A stretch of 64,000 nucleotides of DNA from NCBI GenBank assembly GCA_020740775.1, contig JAHEWK010000036.1:248001-312000 (forward strand), in the 5' to 3' direction. Below the pieces are notes generated by a model. The model had not been told where the DNA came from, ran no database searches, and saw only the letters and a list, made by a program, of their open reading frames with translations. The position numbers were made by a program, and so were the translations under genes. The stretch's first letter is position 1. Every line of letters starts with the position of its first letter. Origin of the DNA: Ilyonectria destructans. Taxonomy: Eukaryota; Ascomycota; Sordariomycetes; Hypocreales; Nectriaceae. Shown here piece after piece: positions 22,533 to 32,521 of this stretch.

Positions 22533-22872
22533 TGTCACAGCACGTAGATTGGCAAACTGAGCTGACGATAGGACGATGGACTACTAGGTATTACGATGCG
22601 GAGTCGTGTGCTTTTGGGGTTGAGGGATTTCTACTCGTGGATGCCTAAAAGGCAAAACAGCATGCTTATTTTCAACTCAAGCCAGGGTGCTAGTTTTAGC
22701 TAACTCGATCACGAGAAGGTTGATATGCAATGGCACCCTCCGGGAGGGGCTGTGCTGCTGCGCCGCCGGTTCAACTGACCACGTGAATTTTGAAAGCGTA
22801 ATACGGAGTAATTACTCCAACTTCGATCCGTCCATGTTGACGAGGATGACAAAATTTCTTTCATCATTCACA
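22533..22872. promoter_or_regulatory. Divergent promoter of the two GRTYGAR zinc-finger genes
   Basis: The 340 bp between the two start codons must contain both promoters. I see no unambiguous TATA box. Sharing it implies the possibility of co-regulation, which is inference from layout. Confidence 0.5.
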
Positions 22873-23591
22873 ATGCATTGCCACCACTGCCCAGGTCGAG
22901 TCTTCGAGAGCGAGTGAGTAGCTTGGCCACTCTTCGGATGAGATGCAGAGTTGATCCTCACGTGTAGAGAAGAGCTTCAAGCCCACGCCGCCCAGCATGT
23001 CTCCATCCAGCAAAATCTTAGAAGACGCGCCGGCCGAACCTACGGCGCAAGGATGGAAGATGGGAAGGCCGCGACGGTTTCGCCATCGGATTCGGGTAGT
23101 CGGCCTCCCGTATTGCCTCTTTTCAACATTCCTACCACTCAGGCCAGCGCGGTTTCAAAACCTCAACCCAGCACGCCCTCAAACACACACCAGAAAGGCT
23201 CAGTGAAGCATGGCATGGTGGACATGGAATTTCACTGCTCGTTGGCGGAACTTATGAGACACGACAGTTCTTATCTATTCTTTCGTCAGTTTTCTTCGCT
23301 AAATGTCCAGAACTTGCTGTGGATGCAGTCCGAGTTGGCCGAGTTGGAAAAGCTCTTGGCTGATATGAGAGGTGTCGACATGGTAAACAACATGGCGGCC
23401 AATGAAGAGGCAGCTAAGCTCAGGCTCCTGATCGGAGAAAAGCTTCAGGTGTACAGTACGTCATGCGGCCCTTGACGTATTTGAAATGAGCAGCTGACCG
23501 TCCCTTGTTAGACGACGCATTGCTACGATACTCTCAGGTATCCAAGCTGGACAGGCCTGACGAGAGGTCTATGATGGTACCAGTCAATTGA
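22873..23591 (+). CDS. C2H2/GRTYGAR protein with truncated DUF6594 region
   Basis: Three exons (22873-22913, 22968-23455, 23512-23591; introns GTGAGT..TGTAG and GTACGT..GTTAG). The N-terminus is a C2H2 finger (CHHCPGRVFESE joined to EEELQAHAAQH) followed by LRRRAGRTYGAR, clearly related to the divergent neighbour. The second half resembles the N-terminal half of DUF6594 proteins (FFRQFSSLNVQNLLWMQSEL, then EKLQVY joined to NDALLRYSQ). The usual three C-terminal membrane helices of DUF6594 are missing, since the frame stops after MMVPVN. It is therefore a hybrid or truncated gene. Splices complete both halves, so expression is plausible. The function is unknown. Confidence 0.72.
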
Positions 23592-24205
23592 TGAGAATTA
23601 TCTGGTGAGGGTCTAAAGGTTAGTCTTTCATAGTTATAGTCTGTTGTTGCTAGCGAGTGTGCTTAGCAGCTGCTGCCAGAGCTGAGACTGCTGTGTGTTT
23701 GATCTTTCGGACAGCCTTTACCGTATTCGTCAGCTGTGGAGAGGTTCTCCTGACAGTCCTAGTTGGTCCAGTTGATCGGGTTGATCTTGCAGATCCGGAC
23801 CCTGTGACAGATGATGCAAGTCTCCCCGGCCTACTGCAAAATGAAACTCTTGTTCTAGATCTCGTTGCATCGTTGGAGATGTCAATCTAAATCATCGTCA
23901 CTGCACTACCAGCACCTCGCCCCTTAGTATCTAATTACGCAGCCGTTCCTGCCGACAGTCGATCTTCCGCTCGCCAACCTTTTGTTGCCTTTCTCTATGC
24001 TATGCTTGTCATGAAGCATTCGCCAATGTTTGAAAGTATTTTGAACAAATTCCAGTATGTTCATCTATTAAAACGGCTGCCAGCCCAGGTCTGACTCCCC
24101 GACACCGAGATTGGTGACAAGGCAAAAGAATTTGGTGTCTCGCGCCAACGGGCTTAGTGTTGTAAAATCCCCGAGACATCCCAAACACATTTCATGGACT
24201 CAAAT
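23592..24205. other. Intergenic, possible decayed end of the DUF6594-like gene
   Basis: The open frame 23657-23890 contains one hydrophobic stretch that might be a decayed membrane helix, but nothing firm. No other gene is seen. Confidence 0.4.
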
Positions 24206-25460
24206 CTAATTTAGTCCGAATGGTGGTCCTCGGAGCCTGCCTGGGGAACGGTCGCCTCGGTGCACCTTTCGATGGCGTCGCAGGTTAGATGCCATGGAGA
24301 AATGCCGCCCACAACCTTCAACATCGCACGCAAATGCTACGTCACTGTCAGTAAAATTACTTCGAAAATATAGAATTTAAGTGGCCTCCTAGAAGACGTA
24401 CGTTTGTCGCCAGTGTGGCTGTAGAAATGAGTCCGCAGCGAGCTTGGGCGCCTGAATAGCTTGTCGCAGACCTTGCACTTGTGCTTCTTTTCTGGGATGG
24501 ACGACACCTTGACGCTGAACTGGCCCATCATTGACTGGGGGGAGGGCGGGATTTGGGAGGACATCAAGCCCTGGGCCCTACGCAAAGTCCGTGAATTGAC
24601 CGATTCGATATCTAAACCGGCGGTGGAATAATCGGACGCGGAATCTTCCCCATAGTAAGAACTGAAGTTTCCAGTGGAAGAAATCGTGGAGCTGGTCGAG
24701 TGCGTCGAGGGGAAGCCGTAGGAATCCACGGACGACCGATCGTTGCGGTTGCCGTAGTTGTTCCGAAGGGCTGCGTGGCTCATGGCGACCATGCTATGGC
24801 TGGCATCAAGCGCATCAGCAAAGCCTCTCCGCTCCATCCTGAAGCGACCTGGGAGACATCAGCAATTTGAACTGCGGCGTGGTCTTGCAGCCAATAGTAG
24901 TCTCAGTTGAGTTGACCAAGCAGTCAGAGAAAAACTCACGATTGGCTCCGAGTTGAGTCGGCCTGGGGAGCCATACTGAAGTTGGCTGCCAGCACTGGGG
25001 CAGGTGCATACCCCACGGTGTCGTACGGGGCCGCAGAGGTCGGTGCAAAATGACCACTGGCGGGAGAGGCAGACCCGGTATAGGAAGGATGAAGTAGTTT
25101 GCATGCGGTTCATGCTCAAGAGATCTACGGCAACATTAAGCCCTGCTGTTAGTGGATACCGGCCATAGACGAAGGGCTGTGGCTACCTGCAGAAGAGGTG
25201 GCAACGGGTATTGATACCATCGACGAACCACTGCTAGTGCTCGCACGGCGGTCCAGTTGCGGCGGTTTTTCAGCCATGATGCCGGGCTTCATGGGAGGTT
25301 GCTGCCGGTTCTCGACGAACAGACCGCTCCCAGCCCCAGGGTGAGGCAGCGAGGAGGACGATGACAGGTTTGAGAAGGTGGGTTGCTGAAAGGGAGCCTG
25401 GTAGTGGAAGTTCAACGGAGGCCGGCACCGCAGGTGCGTTGTGTCTAGAGTCATGGCCAT
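24206..25460 (-). CDS. C2H2 transcription factor, FlbC-like
   Basis: Four exons: 25187-25460, 24940-25124, 24402-24838 and 24206-24336. The last splice (intron 24337-24401) joins the first finger HKCKVCDKLFRRPSSLRTH plus SHTGDK to PFACDVEGCGRHFS and SNLRRHRKVH. This two-finger arrangement is that of the conidiation regulator FlbC and close relatives. The N-terminal 300 residues are Ser/Pro-rich and probably activating. In exon 2 the natural frame (SASPASGHFAPTSAAPYDTVGY) is reached only if one C near 25095 is skipped, so one base may be extra there. It is a nuclear DNA-binding regulator; the FlbC assignment rests on the finger sequence only. Confidence 0.78.
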
Positions 25461-26639
25461 AGTGACGCCAGGACGGCTATGAGAGGTGGTGGTTCGCTGG
25501 ACGTGCACGAAGTGTGTGAGTGAGCGTCGGGCGTGAGTGTGTGTGGAGGGAGAAAGGTTTCTTGATTAGATGCGGGATCCCGACTAGAAGAAAAGCCAGG
25601 TTGGGAACAAGCCACGGTTGGCATAGCACTACAAATCAATAGCACGACGTGCAGCTCACGGGTAGTCAAGACTTCAAGGCTATTGGGTGTTATGAAAAAC
25701 CACTGGCAGCATGATGTGGGCTCCCAGAAGTTGGTCTACGCTGCGGAGGTTAGCGAGGAGATTTGCCAGCACGACGTATGACGCGGGTGCTCGGGGTTCC
25801 ACAGCGGATCGCAGTGTCTACTCGCGTGGGGATTTCGTCGAATCGGTCCGTCGGGCTCATATCGAGTGGCACGAAACTACGCCAGTATTGTCCGCACAGA
25901 TATGGAGTTAGACCGCCAAGATTCACAGAAATAGGTAGCGTCAAGGTCGGTCATAATAAGATGACTCTCAAGCCCCGGTATTTGAATGGTACGAGTATGA
26001 AGTTTAATTATGTGGTCGAGCGCAGTAGAACGTCGCCCATTGCACGGGTTGGCAGCGATGGAGATGGTCAAATCTGCCTGACGCACAAGGATGTCCTTGC
26101 TGGTGTGCCATCTCGGCCTTAGCTGTCCCCGCTACTTCGGCTCAGAGACGTCCTATTACGTGTAACCCCTTAGCATTCTTTTTGGTCAAACCATTTGTCT
26201 GAATCGCAAGTGAATCCGCAATTTTAAACACTTTTCCCGATGGTCACCAGCGGGTCCTTCGGCATATTCCGTCGTCTCGCCGGGCTCACACGCAAATCAG
26301 CTTTGTAGGAGATACAGTAGACGCGCTTTGGTGCGGGGAATTGTGGGAATGCTAGTGAAGTCGATATTCTAGCGCCGTGGTTGCGCTTGCAAAAGATATC
26401 CGTGCACCGTCAACTTAATCCAAGACAAGCAAAGCGGTTCAGAGGCACAGCAGTCTTTTCCAGGCTGACCCTGAATTAGCGTTGCGGGGGGATTTCCGCC
26501 AGGTGAATGACAATGTGCTCTTGGTCCGTGCTAGTAAGGTGACCAACCCACTAACGGGTCAGGCCCAGAAACGGGCCACATTTTTGTCATCTGCAACACC
26601 ATAACCTTGTGCATTCCAACAGTGATTCTCGCGCAACTT
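25461..26639. other. Intergenic
   Basis: This is the upstream region of the FlbC-like gene and then about 800 bases with no supported gene. Frag­ments preceding the transposase relic may begin around 26500. Confidence 0.45.
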
Positions 26640-27300
26640 ACATGATATCGCCAACCCGATTCTTACATTGAATTCAGCATGCCCGAATATAATGAAGTCG
26701 CGTTTCACCGACTCGACCCCGCTGGGCAAAATTACCTTCCGCACCTGTTATCGCAAGGCTCGTCTTGCCGGAATCACAGAAAAGAACATCATCGCAGGCT
26801 GGAAGTCGAGTGGTTTATGGCCGGTGAGTCTCTCCAAGCCGCTGATGAACCCGATGGTCAGCAAGCCGCCTGAGCATAACCCTTCCGCCCCCGGGGGAAA
26901 AAACGCCGCCGCAGATGAAGGAAATACCGCCAGTATGCCTTTTCCGAACGCCTCATTCACCGAGTCAAGTGCGAGATACACTTTCAAGCATCTCATCGAC
27001 CGTCAAGATCGAGAAAACTGTTCGGCTGGTTTTCAGGAAGATTGGGCAAGAGTTGGATCGCCAGGGAGCTGACTTGGTAGCTCAGGATTGGGAGATACAG
27101 TTAGTGAAGCATCATATTGAGGAACTTGAGCCAAAACAGAGGCGAAAAGTCGTTCCGGACCCCAAATCTCCGCTTTGCACATTGTCCAGTGATCCTGAAA
27201 CCTCGTGAGAGGATGTGGAAGCTTCTAGACTCGCCAGCGACTTCAGCGAAAGTCAAGAAATTAGAATTTGAGGATGTGTGCTTCGAGTGGCAGCTGGAAT
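26640..27300 (+). pseudogene. pogo/Fot1-type transposase relic (C-terminal part)
   Basis: Several frames together spell the C-terminal part of a pogo/Fot1 DDE transposase: CYRKARLAGITEKNIIAGW, then GLWPVSLSKPLMNP, then TVRLVFRKIGQELDRQG and a PKQRRKVVPDP tail. These are split between frames by indels, and the catalytic region is missing. It is a dead remnant. Confidence 0.8.
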
Positions 27301-27741
27301 AGCTTCATATTTAAAAACCAGGTCATTTTAGTGTTGTGCTGTTATTTAATTGAAGAGTGTTATATGTGCATGATCTTGGCGATGTGAATCCTTCGTGTTA
27401 GTCGGCGTCTAGATGACCTGCGGGACTGATAGCCCAGTGACGCTGACGACTGGACGAACACTGATTGTAGGTGGCAATGCATGAGCACCTACCATTGTCA
27501 AGCAAAGGTCTTCGACGAAATGGGATCGCCATCGCACTGACTCGAGGACCCAGTCAACCAGTCCCTGACGAACCGAACTCTAAACCTAATCCCTGCGCGG
27601 GGTGGTGGGTCATGTTTTGGGCCAATCAAGAAGGCACCGCCTAAAGCTTGATTTCCCACACGGGGTGCGCTACAGCAATGCCGTCAAGCAAGTGGATATG
27701 CACGGCAGCACGACTCGGTTGCATGTAAAAAAAAAATTCTA
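27301..27741. other. Intergenic after the relic
   Basis: No gene or clear repeat; a short A-run precedes the MITE at about 27727-27736. Confidence 0.5.
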
Positions 27742-28003
27742 GCCTGGCCCACCAGATAGGGGTCACTCTTGGCGTAGTTTTTAAGGGCCCTCAAATACAT
27801 ATCGATATTCGTCATATCGAGATTACCATCTAGGAAATTAGCTGAGAGGGGTAATGGGACAACTTCAAGGGACTCCTCGTAGCTACGCCAAGCCTACCCC
27901 TAGTCCAGTGGGGTTGACTAAAATTTTTGGCCTGCAGCCGTAGCCTTCACTAACTGCTCCGAAAAACTACGCAGAGATTAACCCCTTGACTGGTGGGGCG
28001 AGC
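27742..28003. mobile_element. MITE-like element, 262 bp, TA target duplication
   Basis: Imperfect inverted repeats of about 36 bp (left GCCTGGCCCACCAG.., right end reads inward GCTCGCCCCACCAG..), both reaching a TACGC..AGTTTTT type inner part, are flanked by TA on both sides. A third, inverted copy of the same word lies inside at about 27890-27920. TA duplication and lack of coding capacity fit a non-autonomous Tc1/mariner/pogo-type MITE. Confidence 0.75.
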
Positions 28004-28150
28004 TAACCAACGTTATGATGGATACCGTAGTAACACCTGTCCTACGTGGCGTTTCAGCAGCGAAATCAACTGCCGATCTCATCATTGCCGTGTCTGGTAG
28101 GCGTGACTGACCCAAGAACCAGGATACGGTCAATGATAGCTAGTCTTGTA

Positions 28151-28224
28151 ACCCAAGGAGCCTCACTAGCCCAGGGGGTGCACGAGTCGAGGTGGATTGG
28201 TGACGCAACGGAGGCTCCTTGGGT
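28151..28224. repeat. Perfect 14-bp inverted repeat, 46-bp loop
   Basis: ACCCAAGGAGCCTC at 28151-28164 is the exact reverse complement of 28211-28224. It lies about 150 bp upstream of the membrane-protein start codon. It could be a regulatory hairpin or a mini-element end pair. Confidence 0.6.
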
Positions 28225-28371
28225 GACTCCAGAGGAATATATGCTCAATCGACCCCAATTCCGCTCTGTACCGCGACCATATCGACCAACATTCAATCTA
28301 CAATTTGGAGTGCCTTATACAGGCGCCGTCGCCAGTGAGAATCACCGCTTCTCAGCAACTGACGCGCCAGC

Positions 28372-29727
28372 ATGCCAGGCTTTCTCGTTCCTGACACTTA
28401 TGTGGTAGTCGCACCGACCCTCGACGACCTCCTAGTAGCCAGTATCATCTGGGGCTTCACACTCGCGACGGGAGTCTTTGCGTGCAATAAGGCTCTCAAG
28501 CAGACGTGGGCACAATGGAAACGTTCTCGACGCATCAAGCCGTACGTGATCATGATTTGGGCAGAATGGATCGTCTCCATGGTGATTGGCGTTTTAGCTT
28601 GGGCTTTTCTTCGGGGGTTCATTGAGCCAAGGTGCGTCGAGAGAATACCTTTGCATAGTACAGGAAACCTTGTGGAGCTGACAAGAAGTCGTTGCGCAGC
28701 TTTTGGATTTACCTCGTTTTTCGTATGACACCTCTCATCCAAGCGACTTCTGGAGCGACTTGAAGCTGACAGTCTGTTGCAGTTGCTCTTTGGGTCGTTC
28801 AAATCCAGTGCATCTGCGGTATCATTATCAATCGAATCGCTCTCCTCATGGTCGACCAACGCGATGTCGGCAAGATTCGCTGGGGCGTAGCCATCTTGCT
28901 GGGCCTCATCAACATCAGTGTCTTCGTCATCTGGATCCCCGCGCAACTGCAAATCTCTAAGACGTGGGTGAATGTCAACCATATTTACGATCGCATCGAA
29001 AAGGCTATCTTCCTAGTCATCGACGCCAGTCTGCATCTCTACTTCATCTATCTGATCAGAGTCAAGCTCATCGCCAACGGTCTCGACAAGTATACTCCTC
29101 TCTTCCGGTTCAACATGTTTATGGTGGCGATATCCATGAGCCTCGATGTGAGTCTTGAAACCTTCGGAGGGCAACAGTGGCTGGTGACCGCGGACTGACC
29201 CATTGGTGCCTAGATTATTCTTATCGGTAGCATGTCTATCGGCAACGGTTTTATGTAAGTCCGGTCCAATTAGTTGATTCAAACGTCCTCGGGCCTGACA
29301 TTCACTTCCTAGCTACGTACAATTCCATCCTCTCGTCTACATGCTTAAACTTCATATCGAGATGAATATTTCTGCCCTCATTGTCAAGGTTGTTCGCGCT
29401 ACGGGTAATCACAGCTCCTATCAAAACGACTATGCACAGGGTACAGAGCTGCGGTCGAAGTTCAGGGGTAACATCCAGGCGACCGGGCCCTCTGGTAATC
29501 GGACCGGTCTAGGGACCATGGGCCAGCTGTTTTCCAGCCATAATGAGGCGCACATCGAGGCCGATGCAGGCAGCAAGACAACGTCCAAGGGCATTACGAA
29601 GATTGTCCAGACGCGGGTGACAGTCACGTCGAGACGCCATGAGGAAGAAGACGAAGACGGCAGCTCGCAGTCGTCGATGCGTCAGTTGAAGCGCAACTCC
29701 CATGTCTACCAGGATCAATTCGCTTGA
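28372..29727 (+). CDS. Fungal multi-pass integral membrane protein
   Basis: Five exons: 28372-28631, 28700-28732, 28783-29147, 29214-29254 and 29313-29727, all with GT..AG introns of 50-68 nt. The joined protein has about seven hydrophobic helices: ASIIWGFTLATGVFAC, WIVSMVIGVLAWAFL, FWIYLVF joined to LALWVVQIQCICGIII, GVAILLGLINISVFVIW, IFLVIDASLHLYFIYLI and FMVAISMSLD joined to IILIGSMSIG. A polar cytoplasmic tail of about 130 residues follows. This is the fungal family of seven-helix proteins annotated as integral membrane proteins without known function. The very small exons 2 and 4 are supported because they complete membrane helices. Confidence 0.85.
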
Positions 29728-30874
29728 GGGCATGCCAACCAGTGAAGGGGCTGGGAGGCTGGGATTAGCGCGAATCAAGCATAGACTTCGACATCCATAG
29801 AGATATTGATGAATGCAATTTTCTTTGTCATATAGTTCTGCAGATCTAATATTGTACTCAAGCAATGCTCTTCGGTGCAATCCTCCGACAAGGGCCGCCG
29901 CGTGGGATACTCATTCGTCCATCAGTCTGCATACCGCTTTTGCAGCGCCCCCATTGATGCTCATCGTAGACCAAGGCAAAAACGGCGCCGTTGTTACATG
30001 GACCAGTACCAGGGGCCGGCGCGGGCTAGAAGATGCGACAACGAACTGGCCCTGCCAAGAGACCCGGGCTCGGTCACTTGCGAGGTCCTGCTTAGTGCGC
30101 TATGAGAAGAAGACTACAACATCCCTTTGGCTGTGCGGAAGGAACTTTCGGGTCTCTAACAGGGATCTTAACAAATAAGAGCTTGAGGTCAATGGGAGAC
30201 ATTTGACGCAGGGATTATTACCCGGATCTACATGGACTCTGGAGGTTCGGCTATTCACATGAATACATTAGAATCCCCGTTTTCCCGCCTGATCTCAGCT
30301 GCTCATCCGTAGCTTCGATAAGACGGACGAATACTCAACAACTCCTTCTGCACATACGGCGGACGCGAACGACCGTTGCCGCACTAAAAAAAAAAGTTCA
30401 AAAAAAAAAGTTGAGACGGCGAGGTTGCTAATCTCGGCCTAGGGTCCGCGGGGAGCTTCCGTAGTCGCGGAGCCAAGTGGGCTGGTATTGGTTTCTTTTG
30501 TGTGCGACCCTGAAGATCATGTACGCTTCTAGGCCCTTGTCGTATTCCCAACTCCTACTTTCGACAAGGCTAATCCTTACCGACCTCTGTTTAACCCCGG
30601 CTTTCTGTTACATAGTGCGTGGAGGGAGGGGGTTTCTCAGCGCTATCAAACGCGGCCACCCCAAAATGTGGAGATGCTCGGGTCCTCGAAGGAGGGGCTG
30701 ACGACAGAAGACATACAACCTAGCCAAGGGTTGGAGAACCGTCGGACGACCAAGAAGCAGGCGGAGGGATATGAAGAGCCGGAGCAAGGGAAAGACGGTC
30801 GGGTACGCTGGAGACAAGCTAGCAGAGCTCGTCATTCCAGCTTTTGAACTTGGACTTTTTTTCTCGCTTCCAGG
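29728..30874. other. Intergenic
   Basis: No gene is supported. Two A-runs each followed by AGTT occur at about 30386-30413. Confidence 0.5.
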
Positions 30875-31330
30875 ACGGGCGTGTACACGAAGCTTGCCGA
30901 TGATGTGAACGAGGTCGACCTGATCATTGCTGGAGGTACAGTACTCTTCTTCCCTGCCCCACCATAGATCATGGAAGGGCTAAAACCTCCATCATCATCA
31001 TAGGTGGCACCGCAGCATGCGTCGTAGCTGGACGCCTGGCCGAGGCCGACCCTAGCCTGTCGATTTTGGTAATCGAAAGGGGCCAGGACAACCGCAGCGT
31101 TCAAATCATCGAGAACCCTGTGTTCTTCCTGGACCACCTACTGCCCACTAGTACGACGGCCATCTTCTACCAGGGTTATTGTTGCATGCGGAGGGAGCTC
31201 AGAGCCGGGCCCATAGTTGGTCCGTGGTAAGGCGATATCTTGAGATTGGATGGGGTCTATATTATCTCCAATATACCGTCCCCGAAGAATGGTTACTTTC
31301 CCTGCCAGTAACGACGACAAGCAGACTCTT
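30875..31330 (+). pseudogene. GMC oxidoreductase 5' remnant
   Basis: The frame GVYTKLADDVNEVDLIIAG joins over a 68-nt intron (30936-31003, GTACAG..CATAG) to GTAACVVAGRLAEADPSL, the FAD-binding N-terminus of a GMC (alcohol oxidase type) oxidoreductase. The codon expected to be the ATG start is ACG (30875-30877). After STTAIFYQ the frame breaks, and only scattered remnants of the next conserved block remain. The rest of the roughly 600-residue enzyme is missing. It is a dead fragment. Confidence 0.8.
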
Positions 31331-32521
31331 GCCTTTGCCATTCCTCCAGTCCAAAAGTAGAGATAACTGCTTTCTTACAAAGGACATCTGTTGTGGCCAG
31401 GCTCGGCCCTGAACTAGTCCGCTCGGTAGTTAGTGCCTCAAACCGGCCCCGCATGCCCCATAGAAGCGATGCTGCATGAAGACTACTATAAACCATCACC
31501 ATCAGTGTGATGCTTCCGCAATCTACGCTACTTCATGTACAATGAGGTTTGGAGGTGTCATCGGCGATTTTTATTTTTTTACCTCTGTGACCCCCCGGGA
31601 GGGGGACAGCGGAGAACATGGGCGGAGGTTGGTTGGTGGGTTCGACGGAGAGGGGGTAGTACAGCGTGTGTTACATGAGAAAAAGCAAAGTCGGCTTCCC
31701 AGCCGAAAGAGGCGACAAGCAGCAGACAAGTACAGACACAGCTGGGGCTGGGCTGGACTGGACTGGGCTGGAGCTCGACGGGCTGCCTCGTCTGGTGTTC
31801 TGCTACTGCGAGACTTGATGCAGGGAGCCTAGCCTACCAGAACGTGGGCCAGCAACGTGATCATACCCCGGGAGATGTTTCATCGTACAGCCTCGACACG
31901 CGGCATCGAGAGGGTGAGTGACACGAGGATACGGAGGCAATATACTAGGAGCATTCACTCCAAGGCCGGTCACTGGAAGGATGAAAGACCAGGAGCTCAG
32001 GTGCCTAAGGTAGCTAAGGTCCCCCAAGGTGAGGTCCGGTATCTGTACCGAGTACGCACTATGGTAGAGGGAAGGCTAAGGATGGTGGGGTCAGAGATGC
32101 AGCCAGGTAAGTGGAAGCCATGCCAGGCGGGAAAGGTACGGAGAGGTTCACGGGGTGGCAGGTTGTACTGTGCCTTCCGTGCATCGTACATCGTACATCG
32201 TACCTACCTCCATCGTACGTCATCCCCCCGCGAAGGGTCCTGCGGCCCTTTACTACGTCGCTTAGATCGATGTCCGTGAGTCCGTGAGTGGAGAGGACCA
32301 AAAAGCGCCTGGCAGCAGATGCCGAGAGGACACACCCAGCGACATCCAGCGACACCCAGCGACACCCAGCGACACCCAGCGACACCGGTTACTAAATTAC
32401 CTTAATAGGCCCGTCATCCAATGGCCGTGCCGCCGCAGATGCGGCAACGGGGCTGCCCCTGAGGTAGTAAGAAAAGCCCATGCTTCGCTCTGTCAACACA
32501 CCTACCTTCACCTTTGACGTA
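31331..32521. other. Intergenic, repeat-rich
   Basis: This region has GGCTG repeats (about 31740-31775), CTAAGGT-type words (about 32003-32030), ATCGTAC repeats (about 32180-32220) and a decamer array (32334-32386). No gene is supported. Confidence 0.5.
32334..32386 (+). repeat. Tandem 10-bp repeat (CGACACCCAG), about five units
   Basis: Five adjacent near-identical units, one with a T for C, visible by eye. Confidence 0.9.

Noticed and set aside
28046..28408. 120-codon open frame before the membrane-protein gene
   Set aside because: It overlaps the better supported first exon at 28372 in another frame and contains the hairpin region.
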